From Paracidovorax anthurii (GTDB lineage: Bacteria; Pseudomonadota; Gammaproteobacteria; Burkholderiales; Burkholderiaceae_C), in assembly GCF_003269065.1 (NCBI RefSeq), contig NZ_QLTA01000021.1:18958-82957 (forward strand): 64,000 nucleotides of DNA. Direction: 5' to 3'. Under the pieces are notes generated by a model, which saw nothing but the letters and a program-made list of their open reading frames with translations, was not told where the DNA came from and did no database searches. Below are positions 8,609 to 16,934 of the stretch, one piece after another. The number at the start of each line of letters is the position of its first letter. Within the stretch, counting starts at the first letter, position 1. The position numbers and the translations under genes were made by a program.

Positions 8609-9607
8609 ATGGCTTCCGACGAACTCCAGGCCCGGCTGGCATCGCGCCTGAAGATGCGCCACCTCACGCTGCTGCGCCTGATCGCGCAGCATGGTTCGCT
8701 CACGCGCGTGGCCGAGCACATGGCTACCAGCCAGCCGGCGGTGACCCATGCGCTCGCGGAACTGGAGGCGATGTTCGGCGCGCCGCTGTTCACGCGCTCG
8801 GCGCGCGGCATGAAACCTACGGTCCTGGGAGAGGTCGCGCTCAGCCGTGCAGGGGCCATGCTCCAGGACCTGGGCCACTGGGCACGGGACATGGAGGCCG
8901 CCGGGGCGGGCCGCGCGGCCCACCTGCAGGTGGGGGTCATCCCCTTCATCCCGGGTCGGCTGCTGGCTGCGGCCATCGGACGAACCCGGCCGCAGGACAG
9001 GGGCATCACGGTGACCATCCATGAAAGCACCAGCGACCACCTGCTGGCGCGGCTGCGCGCGCACGAACTCGACTGCGTGATCGGCCGCACGTCGGCCGTG
9101 CTGACGATGGAGGGGCTGGTGCACGAGGTGCTCTATGAGCAGGAGCCGCGCCTGATCGCGCACCGGCGGCTGGCGACCCGCCTCGGGCGCCGGCCCCTGT
9201 CCTGGCCCGAGCTGGCGCAGCTCGACTGGGTGCTGGGCCAGCGCGACACGCCGATGCGCGAACAGATCACCGACTTCTTTCTGCGCGCCGGTGTCGCGCC
9301 GCCCGCCCCGATGGTGGAGAGCCTGTCCGCCAAGGTGATCGGGGAGCTGATCGCGGCCAATGAGCGCGCGGTGTCGATCGTTCCCGCCGACATCGCAGAG
9401 GAACTGGGGCGCCTGGCGGGCGTGGGCGTGGTGGCGCACCGCTTCGGCTGGACGCTGCCGCCGGTCACGTTGTTCCGACGGGCGCAGGCGTCCGCGCGAG
9501 AAGCCGATGCGCTGTTCGCGCAGGCGCTGCGTGACGTGTGCCGCGTCGGCGAGTCCCGCGGCGTTGGGCGGCGCACGGTGCCATTCAGGCGTCCTTCGCT
9601 GCGCTGA
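8609..9607 (+). CDS. LysR-family transcriptional regulator
   Basis: A LysR regulator of 332 residues with a winged helix at the N terminus (R-H-L-T-L-L-R-L-I-A, then S-Q-P-A-V-T-H-A-L-A-E-L-E) and a substrate-binding-like effector domain. Three in-frame ATGs occur within 12 bases; the third was chosen because GGAGG at 8599-8603 sits five bases before it. It is divergent from the TSUP gene, the usual layout for a LysR regulator and its target. It has a basic C-terminal tail (R-R-T-V-P-F-R-R) without known function. Confidence 0.85.
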   Translation: MASDELQARLASRLKMRHLTLLRLIAQHGSLTRVAEHMATSQPAVTHALAELEAMFGAPLFTRSARGMKPTVLGEVALSRAGAMLQDLGHWARDMEAAGAGRAAHLQVGVIPFIPGRLLAAAIGRTRPQDRGITVTIHESTSDHLLARLRAHELDCVIGRTSAVLTMEGLVHEVLYEQEPRLIAHRRLATRLGRRPLSWPELAQLDWVLGQRDTPMREQITDFFLRAGVAPPAPMVESLSAKVIGELIAANERAVSIVPADIAEELGRLAGVGVVAHRFGWTLPPVTLFRRAQASAREADALFAQALRDVCRVGESRGVGRRTVPFRRPSLR

Positions 9608-9748
9608 ATGGCATCTTCAGTGCGCCAGGCGGAAGAGGGCTGCGGTGCTGACGTGCCCGCGGGTCAGCGGTGTCAGTCCCAGGCCGCAGTGGCGCCTCGC
9701 CCCCGCGTGGGGACTTGAAGCCGTGCCCCTCCGCGAGAAGCTGGGCAC

Positions 9749-11914
9749 ATGCTCAGCGACGACGAGAAAGCCCGGATGCAATCCTGCCTGCGCACCTTGC
9801 GGGAGGCCATGCCCGGCTTCGCGAGCCGCCGTTCGCAGTTGATCATGATGGCCGAGGTGGCGCATGCGCTGAGCGCCCTCGGCGACGGCAAGGAGGGCCT
9901 GGCCGATGCGGCGCAGCGCATTGCCGTCATCGAAGCCGGCACCGGCACCGGCAAGACCCTCGGCTACCTGCTGCCGGCCATCGTGCTGGCGCGCTCGCGG
10001 GGACTCAGCGTCGTCGTGTCATCGTCCACGGTCGCGTTGCAGGAACAACTCATGACCAAGGACCTGCCGGCCTTGCAACAGTACCTGCCGCTGGCGTTCA
10101 GCTGCGCACTGGCCAAAGGGCGGCGCCGCTATGCATGCCCCGCCAAGCTGCTGCGCCTGGATCTGCAGCGGCCTGTGGCTGTCCTGGAAGCCGCGGCGTC
10201 TCCGGGGGCCGTACCACCGCAGGCGCCGTCCCGGCCACTTCGCCTCGAGGGGCGGCTGGCGAAGGCCTTTGAAGGCGGTACCTGGTCCGGGGATCGCGAC
10301 GACTGGTGCGACCCGATACCCGAGGGCCTGTGGCACCGCATCAGCACCGACAGCGAGGGCTGCCTGGGGCCGCGCTGCGAGGAGTTCGGACGCTGCCCCT
10401 TCCAGGCCGCGCGCCAGCGGGTCAAGGAGGCCGACGTGGTGGTTGCCAACCACGACCTGTTGCTGGCGGCCCTGGATATGGAGCCCGGCCTGCTGCTGCC
10501 GGACCCCGCCCGGACCCTGTTCGTGCTCGACGAGGCGCATGGCCTGCCCGACAAGGCGGCGGCCCGCGGTGCATCGCGGCACGCGGTGCTGGCCGCCCAT
10601 CGCTGGGTGGAGGATGCCGCCTTGGTGGCGGACCACGCCGGGCGCGAACTGCGACTGGATGCACCGCTGGCGGTGGCGGTCGGCAAGCAGGGCCGGCGCC
10701 TGTGCGGAGCGCTGGAGGAACTGCACGGGGCGTTGTCCAGGCGCTACCCGGCGCACGGGCCGTCACCTATCCACCGATTCGCCCATGGCGCGCTGCCCTC
10801 CGATATCCACGGAGCTGGCGCGTCCCTTCACGCTTGGGCGACGGCGCTGCGCGATGCCCTCGGCGCGTTGCGCGATGCCGCGCTCGGACGCGCACGGCAG
10901 GACGCGGTGGCCGCGCAGCCCCACGTGGCTGCTCTGGGGGCCTGCCTGGGCAGTATTGAACACCTGACGGCGACCTGGGAATGCATGCTGCGGCCTGCCG
11001 CGGAGGGCGATCCTCCGACGGCGCGCTGGATCGAGGGCCACGGCAAAGGGGGCCGGGCGGCGGAGTACCACGTGTGCGCGGCGCCCATCAGCGGCGGGCA
11101 CCGCCTGCGGGCCTTGCTGTGGGAGCGTGCCGGCGCGGCGGTGCTGACCTCCGCCACGTTGCAGGCCTGCGGATCGTTCGATCTCTTCATGGAGGAGTCG
11201 GGGCTGAAGGCATGGGAAGGAGTGCGTGCGATCAGCCTGCCCTCTCCCTTCGACCATGCGGCCCAGGCCGAACTCCACCTGCCCAGGATGCGGTCGCATC
11301 CGCGCGACGCCGAGTCGCACACCGAGGAGGTGGCGGCCATGCTGCCCGCCTTGCTGGAGGTTCCGTGGGGAACGCCCTCGGGAGCGCTGGTCCTGTTCGC
11401 GTCGGCCCGCCAGATGCAGCAGGTCGAGCAGGCGCTGCCGCCACCGCTGCGCGAACAGATCCTCATGCAGGGACGGGTGTCCCGGCGCGAAATGCTGGCG
11501 CACCACAGGAAGCGCATCGACCAAGGGCTGCGATCGATCCTGTTCGGCCTGGCCAGCCTGTCCGAGGGTGTGGATTTGCCCGGGGCCTACTGCACGCACC
11601 TGGTGGTCGCCAAGCTGCCGTTCGCGGTGCCCGACGACCCGGTCGAGCAGACGCGGCGGGAATGGATCGAGGCCCAGGGGCGATCCGCGTTTCTGGAACG
11701 CAGCGTGCCGGAAGTGGGTATCCGGCTGGCGCAGGCGGTGGGGCGGCTGCTGCGCACGCCCGAGGACCGCGGGCGCGTGACGGTACTCGATCCGCGCCTG
11801 GCCGGCACGCCGTGGGGGCGGCGGTTGCTCGCCGGCCTGCCGCCATTCCGGCGCGTGCAGGGTGCCGCTTCCGGCGGGCCATCCGCCGCGGCACCCTGCG
11901 GCCGAGCCGCCTGA
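9749..11914 (+). CDS. dinG: DinG-like ATP-dependent DNA helicase
   Basis: A 721-residue superfamily 2 helicase of the XPD/DinG group, a 5'-3' helicase acting on D-loops, R-loops and forked DNA. Walker A (E-A-G-T-G-T-G-K-T) is at 62-70 and the DEAH box at 261-264. Four cysteines between them (130, 205, 210, 216) match the iron-sulfur cluster. The C-terminal helicase half ends with Q-A-V-G-R-L-L-R. It is the first gene of the accessory region, so it may be an element-borne copy rather than the host dinG. It lies 68 bases before a DndC-like gene on the same strand. DinG and CysH-like proteins both occur as type IV CRISPR accessories, but no csf gene is present here. Confidence 0.85.
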   Translation: MLSDDEKARMQSCLRTLREAMPGFASRRSQLIMMAEVAHALSALGDGKEGLADAAQRIAVIEAGTGTGKTLGYLLPAIVLARSRGLSVVVSSSTVALQEQLMTKDLPALQQYLPLAFSCALAKGRRRYACPAKLLRLDLQRPVAVLEAAASPGAVPPQAPSRPLRLEGRLAKAFEGGTWSGDRDDWCDPIPEGLWHRISTDSEGCLGPRCEEFGRCPFQAARQRVKEADVVVANHDLLLAALDMEPGLLLPDPARTLFVLDEAHGLPDKAAARGASRHAVLAAHRWVEDAALVADHAGRELRLDAPLAVAVGKQGRRLCGALEELHGALSRRYPAHGPSPIHRFAHGALPSDIHGAGASLHAWATALRDALGALRDAALGRARQDAVAAQPHVAALGACLGSIEHLTATWECMLRPAAEGDPPTARWIEGHGKGGRAAEYHVCAAPISGGHRLRALLWERAGAAVLTSATLQACGSFDLFMEESGLKAWEGVRAISLPSPFDHAAQAELHLPRMRSHPRDAESHTEEVAAMLPALLEVPWGTPSGALVLFASARQMQQVEQALPPPLREQILMQGRVSRREMLAHHRKRIDQGLRSILFGLASLSEGVDLPGAYCTHLVVAKLPFAVPDDPVEQTRREWIEAQGRSAFLERSVPEVGIRLAQAVGRLLRTPEDRGRVTVLDPRLAGTPWGRRLLAGLPPFRRVQGAASGGPSAAAPCGRAA

Positions 11915-11982
11915 AGGGTGGCGAAGGGACTTGAAGGCACGCTGTCGCGGGAGATCCTGGTCTGAACCTTCCTGGATCTCCC

Positions 11983-13704
11983 ATGCCAACAGAACCCATC
12001 CATTTCGCATCGCTGCGCGCGCTGACGCCAGAGGCGCAGGCGTTGGCGGCCATGCAGGCCGTCCTGCGAGAGGGCCATCCCCTGGCCGTGGCCTACTCGG
12101 GGGGCAAGGACAGCAGCGTGCTCGCCAACCTCGCCATCGCGGCCGCGATGGCCGTGCAGGGGGAGGGCCATCGCGCGCTGCTGGTCATCACCCACGCAGA
12201 CGTGGGCGCGGTGGAGAACCCCGAGATCCGCACGCTGGTGCGTGGCGAGCTCGGGCGCATGCGCCGCTTCGCGGCGGCACGCGGCCTGGATCTGCGCGTG
12301 CGCGTCGCGCATCCGGCCCAGTACGACTCCTTCGCCGTGCGCGTGATCGGCGGGCGGGCCCTGCCGGCCTTCCCCGACTCGCGCCGCGATTGCACCAGCT
12401 CCTGGAAGCGGGAACCGAGCGAGCGGGCGCTGCGCCAGCTCGCGCGGGAACTGCAGCGCCAGGGGTGGCGTGCGCCGGTGCTGATGACTGGCGTGCGGCG
12501 TGACGAGTCGACCGTGCGCGCCGGCTCGATCGCCCGCCGCGGCGAGCAGGCCGCCCGGCTGTGGACCGACAAGGAGGGCCGCCTGCGCCTGAGCCCCTTG
12601 CTGGACTGGACCACCGACGAGGTATGGAGCTATCTCGGGCTGTGCCGGCAGGGCGTGATCGAGGCCTACAGCGATTTCGACGACGTGCTGCGCGTCTACC
12701 AGGATGCCGGCGGCAGTAGCTGCGTGGTGGTGGCCGACGCCGAAATGGAGCGCCACGCCAAGCCCTGCGCCAGCCGCTTCGGCTGCTGGGCCTGCACGGC
12801 GGTGCGCGAGGACCGTTCGCTGCGCCAGATGATCGAGGGCGAGCCGCAGCGCTACGGCTACATGCGGCCTCTGGCGGCGCTGCGCGACTTCATCGCCCAC
12901 ACCCAGTACGACTGGAGCCGGCGGCAGTACATCGGCCGCACCATCAAGGAAGGGTTCATCACGATCGCTGCCGATACCTACGCGCCTTCCATGCTTGCCG
13001 AGCTGCTGCGCTACGCGCTGAGTGCCCAGCAGGCCACCGGCATCGAGATCGTCGGCGCGGCACAGCTCATCGCCATCGATGCCCGCTGGTCGCTGTATGC
13101 GCTGGCACCGCCGTTCTCGGCGCTGCGCATCTGGCGCGAGGTGGAGCGTGGCCGGCGCTGGAGTCCACCGGCCGTGGCGGCATTCCCCAAGACCGCGGTG
13201 CCGCGCTACGGTCTGATCCACGTCGGCGAGGACTGGGACGACGAGATCCACTCGGACCTCGTGGTCACCGGACTGCGGGATTCGGCCTGGGAGATGTTCG
13301 CCGACAGCTGCGGTCCTGGGCGTCGCACATTGCGCAACGGGCGCTCGGTGATCGACGTCGAGGCGACGGCGGAGGTGGACGGGGAAGCGGCGGGGATGTT
13401 CCTGGACTTCGAGGCCGACCGCATGCTCGATGGGCGCCACGAATTCGAGGACGACTGGACAGCGGGCTACCGCACCTACCTGCGCTATGGACTGCTGCAG
13501 CCTGGCAAGGGGCAGTCGCACCTGATCGACAGCATCCTGCGGCGCTCGCAGTGGCGCCAGCGCCACCGGCTGCACGGCGAGCAGAATCTCTCGGAGTTGC
13601 GCCAGCGGCTCACGGTCCCATTCGAGCGGCAGGCCGATCTGTTCGAGTCCCTGGAGCGCGACACCGCAGACGGGGATATCGCTGCGCTGGCCGGGTGCGG
13701 CTGA
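11983..13704 (+). CDS. DndC-like PAPS-reductase-family PP-loop protein
   Basis: A 573-residue protein whose first half is a PP-loop ATPase of the phosphoadenosine phosphosulfate reductase family, closest in pattern to DndC of DNA phosphorothioation. The loop S-G-G-K-D-S-S is at 39-45, a D-C-T-S-S-W-K segment has Cys137, and Cys247, 262, 268 and 271 could hold an iron-sulfur cluster. The C-terminal 250 residues are of unknown fold. No dndB, dndD or dndE is nearby, so full DNA sulfuration cannot be claimed. It follows DinG and precedes the RES toxin-antitoxin pair, all on the same strand. Sulfur or nucleotide chemistry on DNA or RNA is possible. Confidence 0.75.
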   Translation: MPTEPIHFASLRALTPEAQALAAMQAVLREGHPLAVAYSGGKDSSVLANLAIAAAMAVQGEGHRALLVITHADVGAVENPEIRTLVRGELGRMRRFAAARGLDLRVRVAHPAQYDSFAVRVIGGRALPAFPDSRRDCTSSWKREPSERALRQLARELQRQGWRAPVLMTGVRRDESTVRAGSIARRGEQAARLWTDKEGRLRLSPLLDWTTDEVWSYLGLCRQGVIEAYSDFDDVLRVYQDAGGSSCVVVADAEMERHAKPCASRFGCWACTAVREDRSLRQMIEGEPQRYGYMRPLAALRDFIAHTQYDWSRRQYIGRTIKEGFITIAADTYAPSMLAELLRYALSAQQATGIEIVGAAQLIAIDARWSLYALAPPFSALRIWREVERGRRWSPPAVAAFPKTAVPRYGLIHVGEDWDDEIHSDLVVTGLRDSAWEMFADSCGPGRRTLRNGRSVIDVEATAEVDGEAAGMFLDFEADRMLDGRHEFEDDWTAGYRTYLRYGLLQPGKGQSHLIDSILRRSQWRQRHRLHGEQNLSELRQRLTVPFERQADLFESLERDTADGDIAALAGCG

Positions 13705-13760
13705 TCCCGCGCGCCAACGGAACCCTGGCGGTCCGATGCCCGGGCAGCGGGAGGGGCGGT

Positions 13761-13789
13761 TTGACGTAACTGGCGTAACCTGAGAAACT
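13761..13789 (+). promoter_or_regulatory. Candidate promoter/operator of the RES toxin-antitoxin operon
   Basis: TTGACG at 13761-13766 is followed 17 bases later by GAAACT, a weak -10. The -35 and spacer contain the direct repeat CGTAAC at 13765-13770 and 13774-13779. A repeat across the -35 just upstream of an antitoxin gene fits autorepression by that antitoxin. Confidence 0.35.
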
Positions 13790-13837
13790 GTCGGAACCGG
13801 GTGTCTTCGGCGCCCGACCTTCAAGGAAGGACATCGA

Positions 13838-14812
13838 ATGGCAGGCACATCGACTCCGGCAAAGCGGTCGCGCAGCGCGCAGGCATCGGCACCGCCGCAT
13901 TCCGGCTTCCTGCCGCTCATCGTGGACGCCCACAGCGGCAGCATTCTGCACGTGGCACCCGTGGGGCCGGTGAGCGCCGGACGCACCGCCAAGTCCGGCG
14001 CCGGGGCGGCGACGCAAGGGCACGAGGCGCTGTACGAACTGCAGGCCGCCGGCGGTGCGCCCGTGCGCTACGTGCTGGTCCTGCACGGCAAGCGAGAGCG
14101 GGCGGTCGATGCGGCCCGTGCCCTGGCGGACGAGGGCCTGGCGATCGACCTCGACGCCGTTTCCCGCGCGGAAGGGGCCAGGGAGTCCCTGCTTCGCTCG
14201 TTGCTCGAAAAAACCCTGGCGTCCTTCAAGGAGATCCAGGGCCGCCATGCGGGAGGTCTGACCGAGGACGAGTTGATCCGCGAAGTCGGCGAGACCCTGG
14301 CCGACAAGGCATCGGTGTCCACCACCTCCGTGGAGGAGGGCTGGCAGGAGCTGCTCGAGCGCGGTCTCAGGAGCAAGGTGGCCTTGCTGAAGTCCGGCCC
14401 GTTCAAGTCGACCACGCAGGCCAGCGAACTGCTGGGCATCGGCGAGCCGGCAGTGCGCAAGCGCATCCGGGAGCAGAAGCTTTTTGCGCTGAAGGTGCCG
14501 GGCGACGGCGAGCACCGCATCCCCGCCTGGGCGCTGGACCCCGGCGTGGCGGGGGCGGCCACGGCTTCGCTGTATGCGAGCGTTCCGGGCATGGACGAAT
14601 GGCAGCTCTACCATTTCCTGTCGACGCCCAACGGGAATCTCAACGGACTGCGGCCCTTCGAGTGCCTGCTGTCCAGTGCCAACCTGACGCCGTCCCTGCG
14701 GGCCGCCCGGGACGAACTGGTGTCCGAACTGGAGCTGGGCGCTGGCGCCTCCCTGCTCGCAGTCGTCGAAGACGAACTGAAGGCCGAGGCCCGGGAAGGC
14801 CGAGCGGCATGA
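13838..14812 (+). CDS. Probable DNA-binding antitoxin partner of RES toxin
   Basis: A 324-residue protein that I do not recognise as a whole. Residues near 190-220 look like a helix-turn-helix of excisionase/MerR type (T-T-Q-A-S-E-L-L-G-I-G-E-P-A-V-R-K-R-I), followed by a segment rich in Leu and Glu that could bind the toxin. Its stop overlaps the RES gene start by ATGA, the standard antitoxin-then-toxin order. It is about twice the length of usual Xre-type RES antitoxins (around 150 residues), so it would be a divergent class. AAGGAAGGA precedes the ATG. Confidence 0.6.
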   Translation: MAGTSTPAKRSRSAQASAPPHSGFLPLIVDAHSGSILHVAPVGPVSAGRTAKSGAGAATQGHEALYELQAAGGAPVRYVLVLHGKRERAVDAARALADEGLAIDLDAVSRAEGARESLLRSLLEKTLASFKEIQGRHAGGLTEDELIREVGETLADKASVSTTSVEEGWQELLERGLRSKVALLKSGPFKSTTQASELLGIGEPAVRKRIREQKLFALKVPGDGEHRIPAWALDPGVAGAATASLYASVPGMDEWQLYHFLSTPNGNLNGLRPFECLLSSANLTPSLRAARDELVSELELGAGASLLAVVEDELKAEAREGRAA

Positions 14813-15579
14813 GCCAGCCCCGGCCCGTGCTCGACCCCGGCTTCGATCTGGCCACCGAACGGCTCACGCGCACGACGCTGCACCGGGTCTACTGGTCCGG
14901 ACAGAACCCGCTCGCAGCGAGCATCGGCCGCAAGAACCGCTACGACTGCCCGCCCCGGCTGGCGGCGGCCAAGCAGTTCGGCGTGCTCTATCTCGCCTAC
15001 GACCTGCCGACCTGCTGGATGGAGACCATCGTGCGGACCAACATGGTCCGCGCCGCAGGCACGGACATCCAGATCCCGCTCGCCAGCATGACCCACCGCT
15101 GGGCGTGCGAGGTCACGGCCACGGGTTCGCTGGTGCTGGCGCAATTCGCCGATGAGCCCCTCATCGACCTGGGCGATTGCGCGTCGAACATCATGGGCGA
15201 CTCCTACCTGCGCACCAAGCGCTGGTCCCAGCTGTTGCATGCGCACAAGAACCCGGCGGTCGATGGGATTCGGTACCGCTCACGCTTCAACTCGGGCCAG
15301 TTCTGCATCGCCCTGTTCGATCGTGCCGTGGCTCCGCGCGGACTGGCCGTGGTGAACCCCAGGAGCATCGATCCCGACGTCGCGCGAAGCGCAGTCCGTC
15401 ATGCGCAGGTTCAAGGTCGTGCCTATTTGATCGATGCGATCCGCGCTGCCGACACCCATTTGTGGGAAGGGGCTCCGCCGATAAGCGGGCGCGGCAACGG
15501 GCAACGGCTATGCACGAGGAGGGCGGTTGCCTGGTGCCATGCGGGGAGCCATTACGCCCGTTTGCGGTCCGATCAGTGA
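14809..15579 (+). CDS. RES-domain toxin
   Basis: A 256-residue protein with a RES domain, a fold in which characterised members degrade NAD+ or ADP-ribosylate targets and stop growth. Visible conserved positions are Arg26 (H-R-V-Y-W-S), Tyr61 and Tyr64 in L-Y-L-A-Y-D, Glu72 and Ser158 in R-Y-R-S-R-F-N-S-G. The final 35 residues after the RES fold are poorly ordered in appearance. The ATG overlaps the upstream stop, so translation is coupled to the putative antitoxin. With SPARSA nearby, this is the second predicted NAD-targeting effector of the region. Confidence 0.8.
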   Translation: MSQPRPVLDPGFDLATERLTRTTLHRVYWSGQNPLAASIGRKNRYDCPPRLAAAKQFGVLYLAYDLPTCWMETIVRTNMVRAAGTDIQIPLASMTHRWACEVTATGSLVLAQFADEPLIDLGDCASNIMGDSYLRTKRWSQLLHAHKNPAVDGIRYRSRFNSGQFCIALFDRAVAPRGLAVVNPRSIDPDVARSAVRHAQVQGRAYLIDAIRAADTHLWEGAPPISGRGNGQRLCTRRAVAWCHAGSHYARLRSDQ

Positions 15580-16772
15580 CGCAGGATGTCTCGGGCCGTC
15601 GCTTTCGCCACTCTATGCTGGACGCCATCCAGCTCGGGGAGCACCAAGCCTTCGTCCCCGTCCACGTACAGTGGTCCGCCGAAGTCGCTGTCGTAGAACT
15701 CGCCGTCGTTCGAGCCGCCATCGTGGCGTGCGGCCAGCGTGGAGTGGGTCAGATCGTCGCCGCGTGCCAGCGCGACGTACTGCCAGACCCAAGCTCGCAC
15801 CGGATCGCCCTTGCCAAGGGCGCGTTCTGCCGTCGCTCGCAACCAGTGCACGCTAGCGCTGGAGGCCATTTGGTCTTCCGCCCACGGGTCACCCAGATCG
15901 GCCAGGTCTTCCAACGCCCTGCGAGAACCCGCCTCGGCGGCTTGGCGCAGCCAACGGGCACGCACTTCGAGGCTCGTGGCCACGCGCGCCATCTGTTCGG
16001 GGTCGACCTCGCCGTCCAGGCGCTCCGCCAAAGCGATGAACTCGGGCCGCTCGAACACCGTTCCGTATTCCAGCGCGGCAGCCCGCACCCCGGCCTCGGC
16101 GGCGGCCTTGAGGTGCATTTCGTAGCGCTGGTACCGGGGCGTGAGCCTCATGTAGTCCTCGACCCAGCCGCGCTCGCTGGCGCTGAGCTGCCGGCCCTTG
16201 AGCGATTCTTCGTAGAGATAGGCGTTGGGTTTGCTGCAGCGGTGCAGAGCCGCCAGCATCAGGTGCGCGTGCGGGTCCGTCGCTGCGGCCTGCTCCAGGC
16301 AGTCCAGCAGCAGGGCGGAGGCAAGATAGTGCTCGCGCGGCGGATGCACCAAGGCCGGTGGCGAGGGGCGGGGAACATCGCCCCAGTCATCGGAGTATTC
16401 GTCGTCTTCTGCGTCGCCGCCGGGGTCTGCGGTAGTCGGGGCCATGGACAGGAGCGGTGCCAGCGCGGCCCAGAGAACCAGGCCAAGCCGCCGGTTGGCG
16501 ATGAACTGGCCCAATGCGTCCGCCATGGCAAGCGCCTCGGCTTGTCCGTACTGCAATTGCAGCGCGCGTCCCGCGATCTGCGGGCCTGCGGTGGCTTCGG
16601 GGTCCTGACCGACACCCTGGTCTGTCAGTAGTGCGTCTGCGCGCAGCGAGGCCCAGGTTCTGTAGCCGAACGCTGCGGCCAGCAGTTCGTAGACGTGGCT
16701 GTGACGGGCGTTGTGGCCCGCTCTTGCTTGCAGGAACTGGTGCGCGGAATGCGCCAGTGCTCTCAAGGTCAT
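15573..16772 (-). CDS. Sel1-like repeat protein of unknown function
   Basis: A 399-residue soluble protein. Its N terminus carries a motif H-V-Y-E-L-L-A-A-A-F-G-Y-R-T-W-A-S-L also seen at the start of diverse uncharacterised bacterial proteins. The middle has Sel1-like helical repeats (A-A-A-E-A-G and Q-A-A-E-A-G blocks), which usually mediate protein contacts. There is an acidic stretch around residue 130. It lies directly downstream of the Argonaute gene on the same strand (162-base gap) and overlaps the convergent RES gene by seven bases. It could be an accessory of the immune operon or unrelated cargo. Confidence 0.65.
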   Translation of the reverse strand: MTLRALAHSAHQFLQARAGHNARHSHVYELLAAAFGYRTWASLRADALLTDQGVGQDPEATAGPQIAGRALQLQYGQAEALAMADALGQFIANRRLGLVLWAALAPLLSMAPTTADPGGDAEDDEYSDDWGDVPRPSPPALVHPPREHYLASALLLDCLEQAAATDPHAHLMLAALHRCSKPNAYLYEESLKGRQLSASERGWVEDYMRLTPRYQRYEMHLKAAAEAGVRAAALEYGTVFERPEFIALAERLDGEVDPEQMARVATSLEVRARWLRQAAEAGSRRALEDLADLGDPWAEDQMASSASVHWLRATAERALGKGDPVRAWVWQYVALARGDDLTHSTLAARHDGGSNDGEFYDSDFGGPLYVDGDEGLVLPELDGVQHRVAKATARDILRH

Positions 16773-16934
16773 GCGTCTTCCTTTCGGTGTCCCTCGCCGA
16801 GTCGGGGCGGACGCACGCGTTTAAGTCCCCGACGACGAGGCCCGGAAGGGAAAAATCATGACGATGGAATGGGGGGGAGCCTGGTTCTACTCGCGTGCAA
16901 GTACGGCGGGCGCCTTGTGCACCATTGTAGTTAC

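Noticed and set aside
11983..13704. Complete Dnd phosphorothioation system
   Set aside because: Only a DndC-like protein is present; DndA/B/D/E are absent from the window.
11587..13992. 801-residue minus-strand open frame
   Set aside because: Antisense to the DndC-like gene and part of DinG; the plus-strand genes carry clear motifs, this frame none.
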